Source: Flavobacterium noncentrifugens (GTDB lineage: Bacteria > Bacteroidota > Bacteroidia > Flavobacteriales > Flavobacteriaceae). From it: a DNA stretch of 64,000 nucleotides. The position numbers and the translations under genes are program-made. The notes below the pieces were generated by a model. The model made no database searches. It was not told where the DNA came from and worked only from the letters and a program-made list of their open reading frames with translations. Positions within the stretch are counted from its first letter, which is position 1, and the number at the start of each line of letters is the position of its first letter. Location: positions 930,001-994,000 of the forward strand of contig NZ_FNEZ01000002.1 of assembly GCF_900100375.1 (NCBI RefSeq), in the 5' to 3' direction. Below, one piece after another: positions 8,472 through 17,541 of the stretch.

Positions 8472-9965
8472 ATGATTACAACAGCACCGTTTTTGAAAAC
8501 CGAACTAGAGCAGTATTTCCAGCAATTCCGAAACCATATCATCGGAATCGGGCAGGAGTTTGATTCGCCTTTCGGCAGAAAAAAAATCGTCTATACCGAT
8601 TGGACGGCGAGTGGCCGCTTGTACCGTCCGATTGAAGAAAAACTAATGAATGAATTTGGGCCGTTCGTCGCCAATACGCATACCGAAACCACGGTTTCAG
8701 GAACGGCAATGACGATGGCATATCATGAAGCGCGGCATATAATCAAACATCATGTGCATGCAAATTCTGATGATATTTTAATTACCGATGGCACCGGGAT
8801 GACGGGTGTAATCAATAAATTCCAAAGGATTTTAGGTTTGAAAGTTCCCGAAAACTTAAAGCCATTCACCAATATTCCTGCTGAAAAAAAGCCGATTGTT
8901 TTCATTTCACACATGGAACACCATTCAAACCAGACTTCCTGGCTTGAAACCATTGCCGATGTGGAGGTCGTTCCAGCTTGTGAAAAAGGATTATTCTGTC
9001 TCGATAATTTCAAACAATTGCTGGATAAATACAAAGACCGCACGCTCAAGATCGCTTCTATCACGTCTTGTTCCAATGTCACCGGAATCAAAACGCCATA
9101 TCACGAAGTCGCTAAACTGATGCACGAGCATAATGGCGTTTGCTTTGTAGATTTTGCGTGTTCCGGGCCGTATGTTAAGATCGACATGCATCCGGAAGAT
9201 CCTGAAAGTTACCTCGATGCAATTTTTCTGTCCCCGCATAAATTCCTTGGCGGCCCAGGAACTTCGGGCGTTTTGATCTTCAATAAGAAATTATATAAAA
9301 ATATGGTTCCCGATCATCCTGGTGGCGGAACTGTGAGCTGGACAAATCCGTGGGGCGAACATAAATATGTCGACAATATTGAAGACCGCGAAGACGGCGG
9401 AACTCCGGGATTTCTGCAGGTAATCAAAACTGCATTGGCTGTTCAGCTGAAGGAAAAAATGGGCATTGAAAATATTCTGGAGCGGGAACGAGAAATCGTA
9501 GATTATGTGTTTGGCGAATTGGAATCGGTTCGAAATATCAATATTCTCGCAGGCCAGCATAAAAACAGGCTTGGTGTTATTTCGTTTTACATCAATGAGC
9601 TGCATTTTAACCTTGGTGTGAAATTGCTGAATGACAAATTTGGCATCCAAACGCGCGGCGGATGCAGTTGTGCCGGGACTTACGGTCATTATCTATTGCA
9701 TGTCGACCAGGAATTGTCGCATTCGCTTACCGAGAAAATTACGCTGGGCGATTTGATGCAGAAACCGGGCTGGATCAGGATGTCAATCCATCCTACGACG
9801 ACAAATGAGGAGATAAAATTCGTCTGCGAAAGCATTAAATCATTGGCAGAAAACCATACCGTTTGGGCAAAAGACTACAATTACAACAAAAGCACAAATG
9901 AATTTCTGCATAAAAATGCCCTGGAATCTGAGAAGGTTTTGGTCAAGAAATGGTTTGACCTGTAG
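8472..9965 (+). CDS. Aminotransferase class V (cysteine desulfurase / SufS-like) PLP enzyme
   Basis: Fold-type I PLP enzyme of 497 residues. The PLP-binding lysine sits in the motif SPHKFLGGPGTSG. A Cys-containing loop, TRGGCSCAGTYG, lies where the catalytic cysteine of cysteine desulfurases is found. N-terminal signatures YTDWTASGRLYRP and NTHTETTVSG place it in a longer SufS-related group rather than SufS proper (about 400 residues). No SUF genes are adjacent. The substrate is therefore uncertain: L-cysteine desulfuration is plausible but unproven. It converges on the acyltransferase gene with no spacer. Confidence 0.85.
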   Translation: MITTAPFLKTELEQYFQQFRNHIIGIGQEFDSPFGRKKIVYTDWTASGRLYRPIEEKLMNEFGPFVANTHTETTVSGTAMTMAYHEARHIIKHHVHANSDDILITDGTGMTGVINKFQRILGLKVPENLKPFTNIPAEKKPIVFISHMEHHSNQTSWLETIADVEVVPACEKGLFCLDNFKQLLDKYKDRTLKIASITSCSNVTGIKTPYHEVAKLMHEHNGVCFVDFACSGPYVKIDMHPEDPESYLDAIFLSPHKFLGGPGTSGVLIFNKKLYKNMVPDHPGGGTVSWTNPWGEHKYVDNIEDREDGGTPGFLQVIKTALAVQLKEKMGIENILEREREIVDYVFGELESVRNINILAGQHKNRLGVISFYINELHFNLGVKLLNDKFGIQTRGGCSCAGTYGHYLLHVDQELSHSLTEKITLGDLMQKPGWIRMSIHPTTTNEEIKFVCESIKSLAENHTVWAKDYNYNKSTNEFLHKNALESEKVLVKKWFDL

Positions 9966-10835
9966 TTAAGCCGTATGTTTCCAACGCTTGTGCGTCCACA
10001 AATAATAGGCAGGGAATTCATGGATCTGCGCTTCTACCAATCGTAGGAAATGATCGGTAATTTCATAATCCGGAACTGCTGTCGAATTTTCTGCAAGCAA
10101 TTCAAAACCAGCCTCATAATAGCCTCGTTTTACTTTTTTGACCCGCAGGAAAATCACATTCATGTCGAACCTTTTCGCTAGCATTTCGGCACCTGTATGC
10201 ACGGGTGTTTTAATGCCCATGAAAGTCGTCCAATGGTGCGCTTTCGCGGCTTTCGGGGATTGGTCGCTTGCAAATCCATAAACGCCGAGCACGTGATTGT
10301 GCTGGTTTTCCTGAATGACCGGAATCGTTTCTTTCGTCGTGATCAGTGTCGCTTTGAATTTAGAGCGGATATCGCGTACAAGCTTGTCGAAATGTGGGTT
10401 TGCAATGCGCTTGTAAATGGCAAATCCTTTGAATTTGATATGATGGTTCATCGAAATGACCCATTCGTAACTTGCATAATGCGCGAGCATCAATGCAATG
10501 CTTTTTCCTTTTTTCTCCAGATCGGTATAAACTTCAAGATTGCTGAACGTAAATCTTTTGCTGATTTCTTTATCAGAAATGGTGAGTGTTTTGATCATTT
10601 CAAGGAACATATCGCACAAATGATGGTAAGAATCTTTTTCGATACGCAATCGTTCTACTGTGGTTTTTTCAGGGAAAGCCATTTTTAGATTTTGCCTTAC
10701 AGTCGATTTTCTGTATCCAACTACATAATATACAAGTACATAAACAGCATCAGAAAGCAAATACAACAGTCGGAATGGAAGAATTGAAATGCACCAAAGC
10801 AGCGGATATACAATAAGGAAAAGTAAAAATTGCAT
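9966..10835 (-). CDS. Lipid A biosynthesis acyltransferase (LpxL/HtrB family)
   Basis: Membrane-associated acyltransferase, 289 residues, that would transfer a secondary acyl chain onto lipid A or a related lipid. An N-terminal hydrophobic anchor (about residues 1-40) is followed by the catalytic HX4E motif (H119-YASY-E124) and the downstream segment SDQSPK, characteristic of LpxL-type enzymes. The C-terminal motif YYLWTHKRWK matches the family end. The stop codon directly abuts the stop of the converging aminotransferase gene. The acyl donor cannot be read from sequence. Confidence 0.88.
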   Translation of the reverse strand: MQFLLFLIVYPLLWCISILPFRLLYLLSDAVYVLVYYVVGYRKSTVRQNLKMAFPEKTTVERLRIEKDSYHHLCDMFLEMIKTLTISDKEISKRFTFSNLEVYTDLEKKGKSIALMLAHYASYEWVISMNHHIKFKGFAIYKRIANPHFDKLVRDIRSKFKATLITTKETIPVIQENQHNHVLGVYGFASDQSPKAAKAHHWTTFMGIKTPVHTGAEMLAKRFDMNVIFLRVKKVKRGYYEAGFELLAENSTAVPDYEITDHFLRLVEAQIHEFPAYYLWTHKRWKHTA

Positions 10836-10939
10836 TCGGGATTATTTTTGGCAAATATACGTTTAATTGACTTTTGAATATCCAATTTAACAAAAGCTAA
10901 AGAAACAATGGTTATTTTTACGACTTATAAAATTTATCC

Positions 10940-11581
10940 ATGAATATTATACTGATTGTCATCATTGCAATAAATATCATCATCAGTTTTAAAGGGTTCA
11001 ATGACGTTGCTTTTTTTAGAAAATATGAATTTCATATCGGAAGCATCCGCGCAGGCGAACAAATCAGGATGTTTTCTTCGGCATTTTTGCATGCAGACCT
11101 TGGGCATTTATTTTTTAACATGCTGACATTGTATTTTTTTGCGCCTGTTGTGATTGGATATTTAGGTGATATTTCCTTCCTGCTGATTTACATCGCCAGC
11201 TTGACTTTTGGAAGTTTGCTCACGTTGGTCATGCACAAAAACGATTACAGTTACCGTGCAATTGGCGCTTCGGGAGCTGTTACCGGAATTTTATACTCTG
11301 CGATTTTACTGCAGCCGGATATGAGTTTGTATTTGTTTTTTATCCCGATCCCAATTCCGGCCTATGTTTTTGGCATCGGATATTTGTTGTATTCAATTTA
11401 CGGAATGAAGGCCAAGAACGACAACATCGGGCACACGGCACATTTTGGTGGCGCGATTGGCGGTTATGTGATTACATTATTAAAAGATCCCGCTTTGCTG
11501 ACAGATAACACGCTGATGGTCATTCTTCTGGCCATCCCGATCGTAATTCTTTTCGCCATGGAGCGCCTCGGCAAGCTATAA
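10940..11581 (+). CDS. Rhomboid-family intramembrane serine protease
   Basis: Polytopic membrane protease of 213 residues with six hydrophobic helices, the minimal bacterial rhomboid size. The catalytic dyad is intact: Ser about 111 in GASG and His about 168 in HTAHFGG. The loop-1 signature HADLGHLFFNM is also present. Rhomboids cleave single-pass membrane proteins within the bilayer. No substrate is suggested by neighbours. A SIMPL-domain gene follows after a 64-bp gap on the same strand and may be co-transcribed. Confidence 0.93.
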   Translation: MNIILIVIIAINIIISFKGFNDVAFFRKYEFHIGSIRAGEQIRMFSSAFLHADLGHLFFNMLTLYFFAPVVIGYLGDISFLLIYIASLTFGSLLTLVMHKNDYSYRAIGASGAVTGILYSAILLQPDMSLYLFFIPIPIPAYVFGIGYLLYSIYGMKAKNDNIGHTAHFGGAIGGYVITLLKDPALLTDNTLMVILLAIPIVILFAMERLGKL

Positions 11582-11645
11582 TGGCACAACATTTGAAAGG
11601 CAGCGCGCAAATCATTTATACCAATAATCAATAAAAAACGATCTC

Positions 11646-12335
11646 ATGAAAAAAACATTCATCATCCTGTTTACCGCGCTGGCAACGATGTCACAAGCGC
11701 AGGAATTTGTAAAACCAATGCCGCTGATTTCGGTCAATGGCGAAGGAAAAGTAAAAGTAACGCCTGATCAGGCTTTCATTTCAGTATCGGTGGAAACCAA
11801 AGGAAACAACGCAACCGATGTCAAAAAACAAAACGACATTGCCGTGGAAAAAGTCATCCAGTTCATCAAAAAATCAAAATTGCCGAAAGAAGATGTGCAA
11901 ACCAAACGCGTGTCGCTGAATCCGCAATACGATTACGATAAAAAAAAATACAATTATGTGGCGACACAAACCATTGAAATCCTGATGAAAGATTTGAATT
12001 TATACGACGGCGTCATGGAAGGTTTGGTAGATTCCGGGATCAATCAGATTAATACCGTTGAATTCAGGTCATCCAAACTAGAAACGCTTCAGTCAGAAGC
12101 CAGGAAACTTGCAATGAAAGATGCCAAGGCAAAAGCCGAAGATTATGTTTCAGTTCTTGGACAAAAAGCTGGAAAAGCATTCACGATCAACGACAACACA
12201 CAAGTTGATTATCCACGCCCTATGATGTATGCAATGGCTGACAAAGCGGCAGCTGGCGGCGCACCAAGAGAAACACTTGCTATTGGAGAAATCAATATTA
12301 CTGCAAATGTTTCGGTGAGTTTTATCCTAGAATAA
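11646..12335 (+). CDS. Secreted SIMPL (DUF541) domain protein
   Basis: Exported protein of 229 residues with signal peptide MKKTFIILFTALATMSQAQ. The mature part matches the SIMPL/DUF541 fold: ISVNGEGKVKVTPDQAFISVSVETKG at the N-terminus, a central ALxMKDAKAKAEDY-like helix, and the C-terminal ITANVSVSF strand. Members lie in the periplasm or outer membrane and have been linked to oxidative stress and envelope integrity, but have no defined enzymatic activity. It is followed by a clear terminator. Confidence 0.88.
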   Translation: MKKTFIILFTALATMSQAQEFVKPMPLISVNGEGKVKVTPDQAFISVSVETKGNNATDVKKQNDIAVEKVIQFIKKSKLPKEDVQTKRVSLNPQYDYDKKKYNYVATQTIEILMKDLNLYDGVMEGLVDSGINQINTVEFRSSKLETLQSEARKLAMKDAKAKAEDYVSVLGQKAGKAFTINDNTQVDYPRPMMYAMADKAAAGGAPRETLAIGEINITANVSVSFILE

Positions 12336-12351
12336 CAAAAAATATATTTTT

Positions 12352-12384
12352 AAAAAGCCTGAATGTGACTTCGGGCTTTTTTTA
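12352..12384. terminator. Rho-independent terminator after the SIMPL gene
   Basis: Stem AAAAAGCC...GGGCTTTTT with internal pairing, followed by a T run. It lies between the SIMPL gene and the converging exonuclease gene and can serve both. Confidence 0.75.
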
Positions 12385-12395
12385 TTTTCAGATTT

Positions 12396-13172
12396 TTACT
12401 TTTCAGATATTTCAATCCAAACCGGTGCATGATCGCTCGTCTTTTCCCAACCGCGCACTTCACGATCGACGCCGCCCGAAACCAATCTTTTTTCAAGTTG
12501 CGGACTTAGCAGAAAGTGATCGATCCGCAATCCGGCATTTCGCTCGTAAGCATTCCGAAAATAATCAAAAAAGGTGTAAATGCGTTCGTCTTTATAAAGT
12601 GTCCGGATCGCATCGGTCCAGCCTTGTGCAACGAGTGTGTGAAAAGCGGTGCGCACTTCCGGGCGAAATAAAGCGTCATTGACCCACTTTTCAGGTTTAT
12701 AGACGTCGAGTTCGGTGGGCATCACATTGAAATCGCCCATTAAAATTACAGGAATGTTGAATTCTAAAAGCGTAGAAGCACGTTTGGTCAACCGGTCAAA
12801 CCAACGCAGTTTATAATCAAATTTTGGCCCTGGTGCCGGATTTCCATTCGGAAGATACAAACAGCAAATCAAAATCCCACCCACCATTGCTTCGAGATAA
12901 CGGCTTTGCACATCTTCCTCTTCGCCTGGAAGTGCGCGCCCGATTTCTTCAATTTCAGCATTTCGCGAAAGAATTGCCACGCCGTTCCATTTTTTTTGTC
13001 CGTGCCAGACGGCCTTATAACCTGCATTATTGATGGCTCCAATCGGAAATTTTTCCTGCGGTGCCTTTAATTCCTGCAGGCAAACAATGTCGGGTTTTGC
13101 CATTTCAAGCCAGCGCAGCAATATGGGAAGCCGGCCATTTACACCATTGACATTATAAGTTGCAATTTTCAT
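12396..13172 (-). CDS. xthA: Exodeoxyribonuclease III (AP endonuclease)
   Basis: Mg-dependent exonuclease/AP endonuclease of base excision repair, 258 residues, the usual length. Endonuclease/exonuclease/phosphatase motifs are visible in order: TYNVNGVNGR, CLQELK (metal-binding Glu), GDFNVMPTELD (catalytic Asp and Asn), and the C-terminal RIDHFLLS and SDHAPVWIEI with the catalytic His. The gene is monocistronic with its own upstream region of about 190 bp shared with the divergent response-regulator gene. Confidence 0.94.
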   Translation of the reverse strand: MKIATYNVNGVNGRLPILLRWLEMAKPDIVCLQELKAPQEKFPIGAINNAGYKAVWHGQKKWNGVAILSRNAEIEEIGRALPGEEEDVQSRYLEAMVGGILICCLYLPNGNPAPGPKFDYKLRWFDRLTKRASTLLEFNIPVILMGDFNVMPTELDVYKPEKWVNDALFRPEVRTAFHTLVAQGWTDAIRTLYKDERIYTFFDYFRNAYERNAGLRIDHFLLSPQLEKRLVSGGVDREVRGWEKTSDHAPVWIEISEK

Positions 13173-13365
13173 TTCTGATGGTTTAAGGTTGTTGCTTAAA
13201 GGTACGATTTTTTGCGTCTGATGTAGATTTTCAGAAAAATCATTTGATTATTAACAGATTATCGCTTAAATTTAGAATTCATTATTGGAATATTGTAACG
13301 TCAGGCGTTTATAATATAAAATCTGCCCAACAGGTTATTGGTATATTGTGTAAAAAAATGCGCTT

Positions 13366-13773
13366 ATGGAACTGCCCAAAAAAATATTCTACCTCGACGA
13401 CGACTTAGATGACCTATATTTCTTTAAGGAAGTCGTAGAAAGTTTGGGCCATGAAGTTTCCATTTACATCAATGGCAAGGAATTGCTGCGGTCTTTGAAC
13501 AGCAAATCAGTCCGCCCCGATATTATTTTCCTGGACATCCGGATGCCGGTTTTTAACGGTGAGGAAATTTTGCAGATCATTAAAAAAGATGATCAGTTCA
13601 AAGACATTCCGGTTGTGATGATTTCGGGCTACAATTCGAAATCGCTGGTGCGCCAATATCTTGATGCTGGTGCCAATTATCTGATGAAAAAACCGTCTTC
13701 GATGGCCGATTACAAATCGTCGGTGGAACGGGTCCTTGATATCGATTGGGAAAATTTCCAGGCTTTCGCCTGA
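13366..13773 (+). CDS. Single-domain response regulator (REC only)
   Basis: Cytosolic receiver protein of 135 residues with no output domain. The acidic pocket (YLDDDLDD), phosphoacceptor Asp at about 57 in FLDIRMP, the Ser in MISGY and the Lys in MKKPSS are all present. Stand-alone receivers usually act as phosphorelay intermediates or by protein-protein contact. No kinase is adjacent. The next gene (Nudix) starts 13 bp downstream on the same strand, so the two are probably co-transcribed. Confidence 0.9.
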   Translation: MELPKKIFYLDDDLDDLYFFKEVVESLGHEVSIYINGKELLRSLNSKSVRPDIIFLDIRMPVFNGEEILQIIKKDDQFKDIPVVMISGYNSKSLVRQYLDAGANYLMKKPSSMADYKSSVERVLDIDWENFQAFA

Positions 13774-13786
13774 TCAACATCTGCAA

Positions 13787-14236
13787 ATGAAAAAAAGTGC
13801 TGGCATATTGCTGTATCGGAAAATTGCCGGTTTCCCTGAATTTTTGCTGGTTCATCCCGGAGGCCCATTCTGGAAAAATAAAGATTTGGGAACGTGGTCT
13901 ATTCCGAAGGGTGAATTTACAGATGAAAATCCGCTGGCTGCTGCAGTCAGGGAATTTGAGGAAGAAACAGGCACATTGTTAATCGGGAATTTCATTTCAT
14001 TGGAACCTGTGAAACTCAAATCAGGGAAAGTGATTTACGCATGGGCATTGGAAGGTAATATGAATCCCGAAAATATTATTAGCAACGAATTTGAAACCGA
14101 ATGGCCTCCGAAATCCGGTTTGCTTAAAAAATTCCCCGAAGTCGATAAAGCCGGCTGGTTTGCTGAAGAAATCGCCTTAGCAAAAATCAACGTGGCGCAA
14201 GGAAGTTTCATTTTGCAGCTGTTGCGGTTGATCTGA
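13787..14236 (+). CDS. Nudix hydrolase
   Basis: Nucleoside diphosphate-linked hydrolase of 149 residues. The ATG at 13787 (MKKSAGILLYR) is preferred because the upstream extension would overlap the response-regulator gene and lies outside the domain. The Nudix box appears as GEFTDENPLAAAVREFEEETG; the spacing between its first Gly and first Glu is one residue shorter than the textbook GX5E. The core REFEEETG is complete. The fold resembles members acting on dinucleoside polyphosphates or NADH, but the substrate is undetermined. Confidence 0.85.
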   Translation: MKKSAGILLYRKIAGFPEFLLVHPGGPFWKNKDLGTWSIPKGEFTDENPLAAAVREFEEETGTLLIGNFISLEPVKLKSGKVIYAWALEGNMNPENIISNEFETEWPPKSGLLKKFPEVDKAGWFAEEIALAKINVAQGSFILQLLRLI

Positions 14237-14343
14237 CAAGCGCATTTCCAAACACATCTTATCTTTATAAATATTATATTAGCATTCTTGTCCGGTTATC
14301 GAAATCGGGTTAAAGAGTGTATCCGTTATTTATAAATTCTCCC

Positions 14344-15942
14344 ATGGAAAACATTACTGTCATTGTCATGCTGTTGTTTGGCGTCGCATTCCTAAGCCTT
14401 TTAAGCAAAAGATACAATTTTCCGATCCCGATTGTTTTGGTGCTTTGCGGTGTTGCAGTCAGCATCATTCCGGGATTGCCTGTGATTGCTTTAAATCCCG
14501 ATGTGGTTTTCATTATTTTCCTGCCACCGCTTCTATACCATGCGGCCTGGTATACCAGCTGGAGCGATTTTAAGCAAACGGTTCGCCCGATCAGCCTCGC
14601 AGCGATCGGATTGGTTTTCTTTACAACAGTAGCTGTGGCAGTTGCCGCGCATTATTTAATTGGCGGGATATCGTGGCCTTTGGCATTTTTGCTGGGTGCA
14701 ATCGTTTCTCCGCCTGATGCCGTTTCTGCCACTTCGATTACGAAAGGATTGGGCTTGCATCCGAGACTAATTGCGATTTTGGAAGGGGAAAGCCTTGTGA
14801 ACGACGCCAGCGGATTGGTTGCTTATAAATATGCATTAACAGCAATTATCGCCGGGAATTTTGTATTGTGGCAGGCTGGGCTGAATTTTGTCGTGATGTC
14901 GGTTATAGGCGTGCTTATCGGATTGGGCGTGGGTTATATCATGAGTTTCATCCATAAAAAATTTGTCTGTGACGACATTATAGAAGTAACGCTCACTTTA
15001 CTGACTCCGTTTGCATCGTATCTGATTGCGGAACATTTTGAATGTTCAGGCGTATTGGCAGTGGTGTCGACAGGGCTTTTTCTCTCGGCGCGCTCGGGCG
15101 AAATTTTCACACATGAAAGCCGCATCATGACGGGAACAATCTGGAGTGTACTGACCAACATTTTAAACGGATTGATTTTTATCCTGATTGGTTTGCAGCT
15201 TCGGCAGATTGTCTTGGGAATTGACAATTATTCCGGAATTTCGCTTGCGATTTGGGCGATAGCGATTAGCGGAGTCGTGATTGTCGTCCGGTTTTTATGG
15301 GTCATACCGGCATCCATGCTTCCGAGATTTATCAGCAAAAGAATCCGGCAGGAAGAATTTGATTACCGCAACATGATCATTTTCGGCTGGTCGGGCATGC
15401 GTGGCGTGGTTTCTATGGCTGCTGCTTTGGCGCTTCCGCTGACAATCAACAACGGAGAGGAATTTCCGTTCCGCAGCCTGATCATATACCTGGTTTTTTG
15501 TGTAATCCTATCGACCCTGGTCATTCAGGGTTCGACGCTTCCGTGGCTCATCCGAAAATTAAAAATCGATCCGTATTCGATCGTTGCAGAAGAATACATG
15601 GTGCGAAACCAGATCGTCTCACAAACGATTACGCATATCGAAGACCACTTTTCACTGCTGAATGACAACTTGCTGCACAACATCAAAAGCAAATACGAAG
15701 TCAAGTTCAACCGGCTTCAGAAGACAGAACTTCCTGCCAATTTCTTTGGAAACGGAAACGTCATGGGAATCGAAATTTTCAATGATTTCACGAAAATCCA
15801 GATTGATCTGCTGAATGTAGAACGCGCCAAATTAGAACAAATGCACAAATCGGGAAACGTTAATGAAGAGATTTTCCGCAAGATCGAAAAAGAGCTTGAC
15901 CTTGAAGAAACGCGGCTTGCCATGGAAATGTATGATGGATAA
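14344..15942 (+). CDS. CPA1-family Na+/H+ antiporter
   Basis: Polytopic cation:proton antiporter, 532 residues from the ATG at 14344 (MENITVIVML). About 12 transmembrane helices occupy residues 1-400. The ion-binding signatures VSPPDAVSAT and ILEGESLVNDASG match the CPA1/NhaP-type family. A cytosolic C-terminal tail of about 130 residues is predicted helical. It exchanges Na+ (or K+) for H+ and supports pH and salt homeostasis. A paralogue lies at 34627-36201. A strong terminator follows. Confidence 0.92.
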   Translation: MENITVIVMLLFGVAFLSLLSKRYNFPIPIVLVLCGVAVSIIPGLPVIALNPDVVFIIFLPPLLYHAAWYTSWSDFKQTVRPISLAAIGLVFFTTVAVAVAAHYLIGGISWPLAFLLGAIVSPPDAVSATSITKGLGLHPRLIAILEGESLVNDASGLVAYKYALTAIIAGNFVLWQAGLNFVVMSVIGVLIGLGVGYIMSFIHKKFVCDDIIEVTLTLLTPFASYLIAEHFECSGVLAVVSTGLFLSARSGEIFTHESRIMTGTIWSVLTNILNGLIFILIGLQLRQIVLGIDNYSGISLAIWAIAISGVVIVVRFLWVIPASMLPRFISKRIRQEEFDYRNMIIFGWSGMRGVVSMAAALALPLTINNGEEFPFRSLIIYLVFCVILSTLVIQGSTLPWLIRKLKIDPYSIVAEEYMVRNQIVSQTITHIEDHFSLLNDNLLHNIKSKYEVKFNRLQKTELPANFFGNGNVMGIEIFNDFTKIQIDLLNVERAKLEQMHKSGNVNEEIFRKIEKELDLEETRLAMEMYDG

Positions 15943-15965
15943 TCTTTCAATTATCTTAAAAAATT

Positions 15966-15999
15966 AAAGCCTGTCAATCTCAAGATTAACAGGCTTTTT
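15966..15999 (+). terminator. Terminator after the CPA1 antiporter gene
   Basis: Long stem AAAGCCTGT / ACAGGCTTT with an inner AATCT / AGATT pairing, followed by a T run. Confidence 0.85.
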
Positions 16000-16007
16000 A
16001 ATTTTCG

Positions 16008-16088
16008 TGGGGAGAGCAGGATTCGAACCTGCGAAGTTCACACAGCAGATTTACAGTCTGCCCTCGTTGGCCGCTTGAGTATCTCCCC
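16008..16088 (-). tRNA. tRNA-Tyr (anticodon GTA)
   Basis: The reverse strand reads GGGGAGA...TCTCCCC-A with a 7-bp acceptor stem, a long variable arm (class II tRNA) and the T-loop GGTTCGAATCC. The anticodon stem-loop CAGACTGTAAATCTG carries GTA, so it decodes tyrosine. The 3' CCA is not encoded. Length about 81 nt. Confidence 0.96.
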
Positions 16089-16260
16089 AGAGATTGAAAC
16101 AGCAACACTGTTTCGTTCAGCGGTTGCAAATATAAAAACTGTTTTGGTGTTTGCAAACTAAAAACCAACTTAATTTTTGCTTTAATTTTAAACCTTTGGA
16201 ATTGAATAAAATAAAAAAATCCCCATAGCGGAGATTTCTTTATTTGGTATGTGATTGAGA

Positions 16261-17421
16261 TTATTTCGCTGCCAAAAGCTCGTTTACTTTGGCTTTTAAT
16301 TCAGCACCTCTCAAATCTTTCGCAACGATTTTTCCGCTTGCATCAAGGATAAAAGTAGCAGGGATTGTCTGTACGCCGTAAGTTGCAGCAATCGGTTCTT
16401 TCCACCATTTTAGGTTTGAAACCTGGTTCCAGGCCAATTTGTCTTTTGCAATCGCTTCTTTCCATGGAGCCGCTTCTTTATCTAAAGAAACACCTACAAT
16501 GTTTAGTCCTTTTGCATGCAATTCGTTGTATAACGCCACGACGTTTGGATTTTCCTCACGGCAAGGTTTGCACCAGGAAGCCCAGAAATCAACGATCGTT
16601 ACTTTTCCTAAAGATTGTTTTAATGAAACTGTTTTTCCGTCGGGCGTATTCGCTGAAAAGTCAGGAGCCACGCTTCCAACTTGAACACCGCCTTCAGCCG
16701 GAGCTGCTACTTCTGCAACCGGTTTTCCGATTTTGTCCAATTTTGTCTGGATTCCTTTTCCAACTTTCGTATCTTTTACAGTTTTGTCCAAACCTGCGTA
16801 ATGTTTTTTGATTTTCTCCACATCAGGATTCATCTGGTTGAACATGCCGTCAACGATCAAGGCAGAAATATACGCTTTGGGGTGCGTTCCAACATAAGCA
16901 TCTGATTGCTTCATGAAATCTTCCTGGATTTTCATGTATTCTTTTCGAAGGCCGTTCATCGTCACAGTATCCTGTTTTTGTTGGGCTGCCTGCATTTTCA
17001 CCATATTGGTTTCCTGGAATTTCATCATCTTTTTCTGAATCTTCATTCCTTCTTCTTTATATGCCGACAATTCATCGTTATTGTATGTTCCGGTCACTTT
17101 CGTAATGTTGATGCTGTCTTTGTTGATGGTCATGTCAATGTCGCCATTTTCAAGGATAAAAGGAACTTTTCCCTGCGTATCTGCAACTTGAATCAGGTAC
17201 ATTTCTGGTTCTTTAGCAGATCCTTTGAATGTAAATTTACCATTTTCGATTTTTACGGTGTCAACTTGTTTAAGCTGGCCGGCTTCATCCTGTTTTTCAA
17301 GGAACACATTTTTACCATCGATACCTTTTACATTTCCGGTAACGATATATTCATTTTTTCCGGCTTTGTTGCATGAAACCAAAATAGCAACTGCAGAAAC
17401 GAACACAAGAATTTTCTTCAT
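16261..17421 (-). CDS. TlpA-family thioredoxin lipoprotein with DUF4369-type N-terminal domain
   Basis: Envelope thiol:disulfide oxidoreductase of 386 residues. The signal sequence ends in a lipobox (AILVSC), so it is probably a lipoprotein. An N-terminal beta-rich DUF4369-like domain (about residues 25-130) and a charged helical linker precede a TlpA/AhpC-TSA thioredoxin domain (about 245-385). The active site is WASWCKPC and the cis-Pro segment TIPATFILD is present. Such proteins keep cysteines reduced for cytochrome maturation or similar tasks. The gene stands alone, next to tRNA-Tyr. Confidence 0.9.
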   Translation of the reverse strand: MKKILVFVSAVAILVSCNKAGKNEYIVTGNVKGIDGKNVFLEKQDEAGQLKQVDTVKIENGKFTFKGSAKEPEMYLIQVADTQGKVPFILENGDIDMTINKDSINITKVTGTYNNDELSAYKEEGMKIQKKMMKFQETNMVKMQAAQQKQDTVTMNGLRKEYMKIQEDFMKQSDAYVGTHPKAYISALIVDGMFNQMNPDVEKIKKHYAGLDKTVKDTKVGKGIQTKLDKIGKPVAEVAAPAEGGVQVGSVAPDFSANTPDGKTVSLKQSLGKVTIVDFWASWCKPCREENPNVVALYNELHAKGLNIVGVSLDKEAAPWKEAIAKDKLAWNQVSNLKWWKEPIAATYGVQTIPATFILDASGKIVAKDLRGAELKAKVNELLAAK

Positions 17422-17541
17422 TTTTTAAATTTTTAATTTAAGTGGTGCAAAAGTATTTAAAATTATACTCTATTGTCTTTTTTCTAACTTAATTTTTTGT
17501 TATTGTTGATGGATTTATATAATTAGCTGCGCTCAGTTCGC

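Noticed and set aside
8290..8475. A 61-codon frame upstream of the aminotransferase gene
   Set aside because: No family pattern, overlaps the promoter region and runs into the aminotransferase start in another frame.
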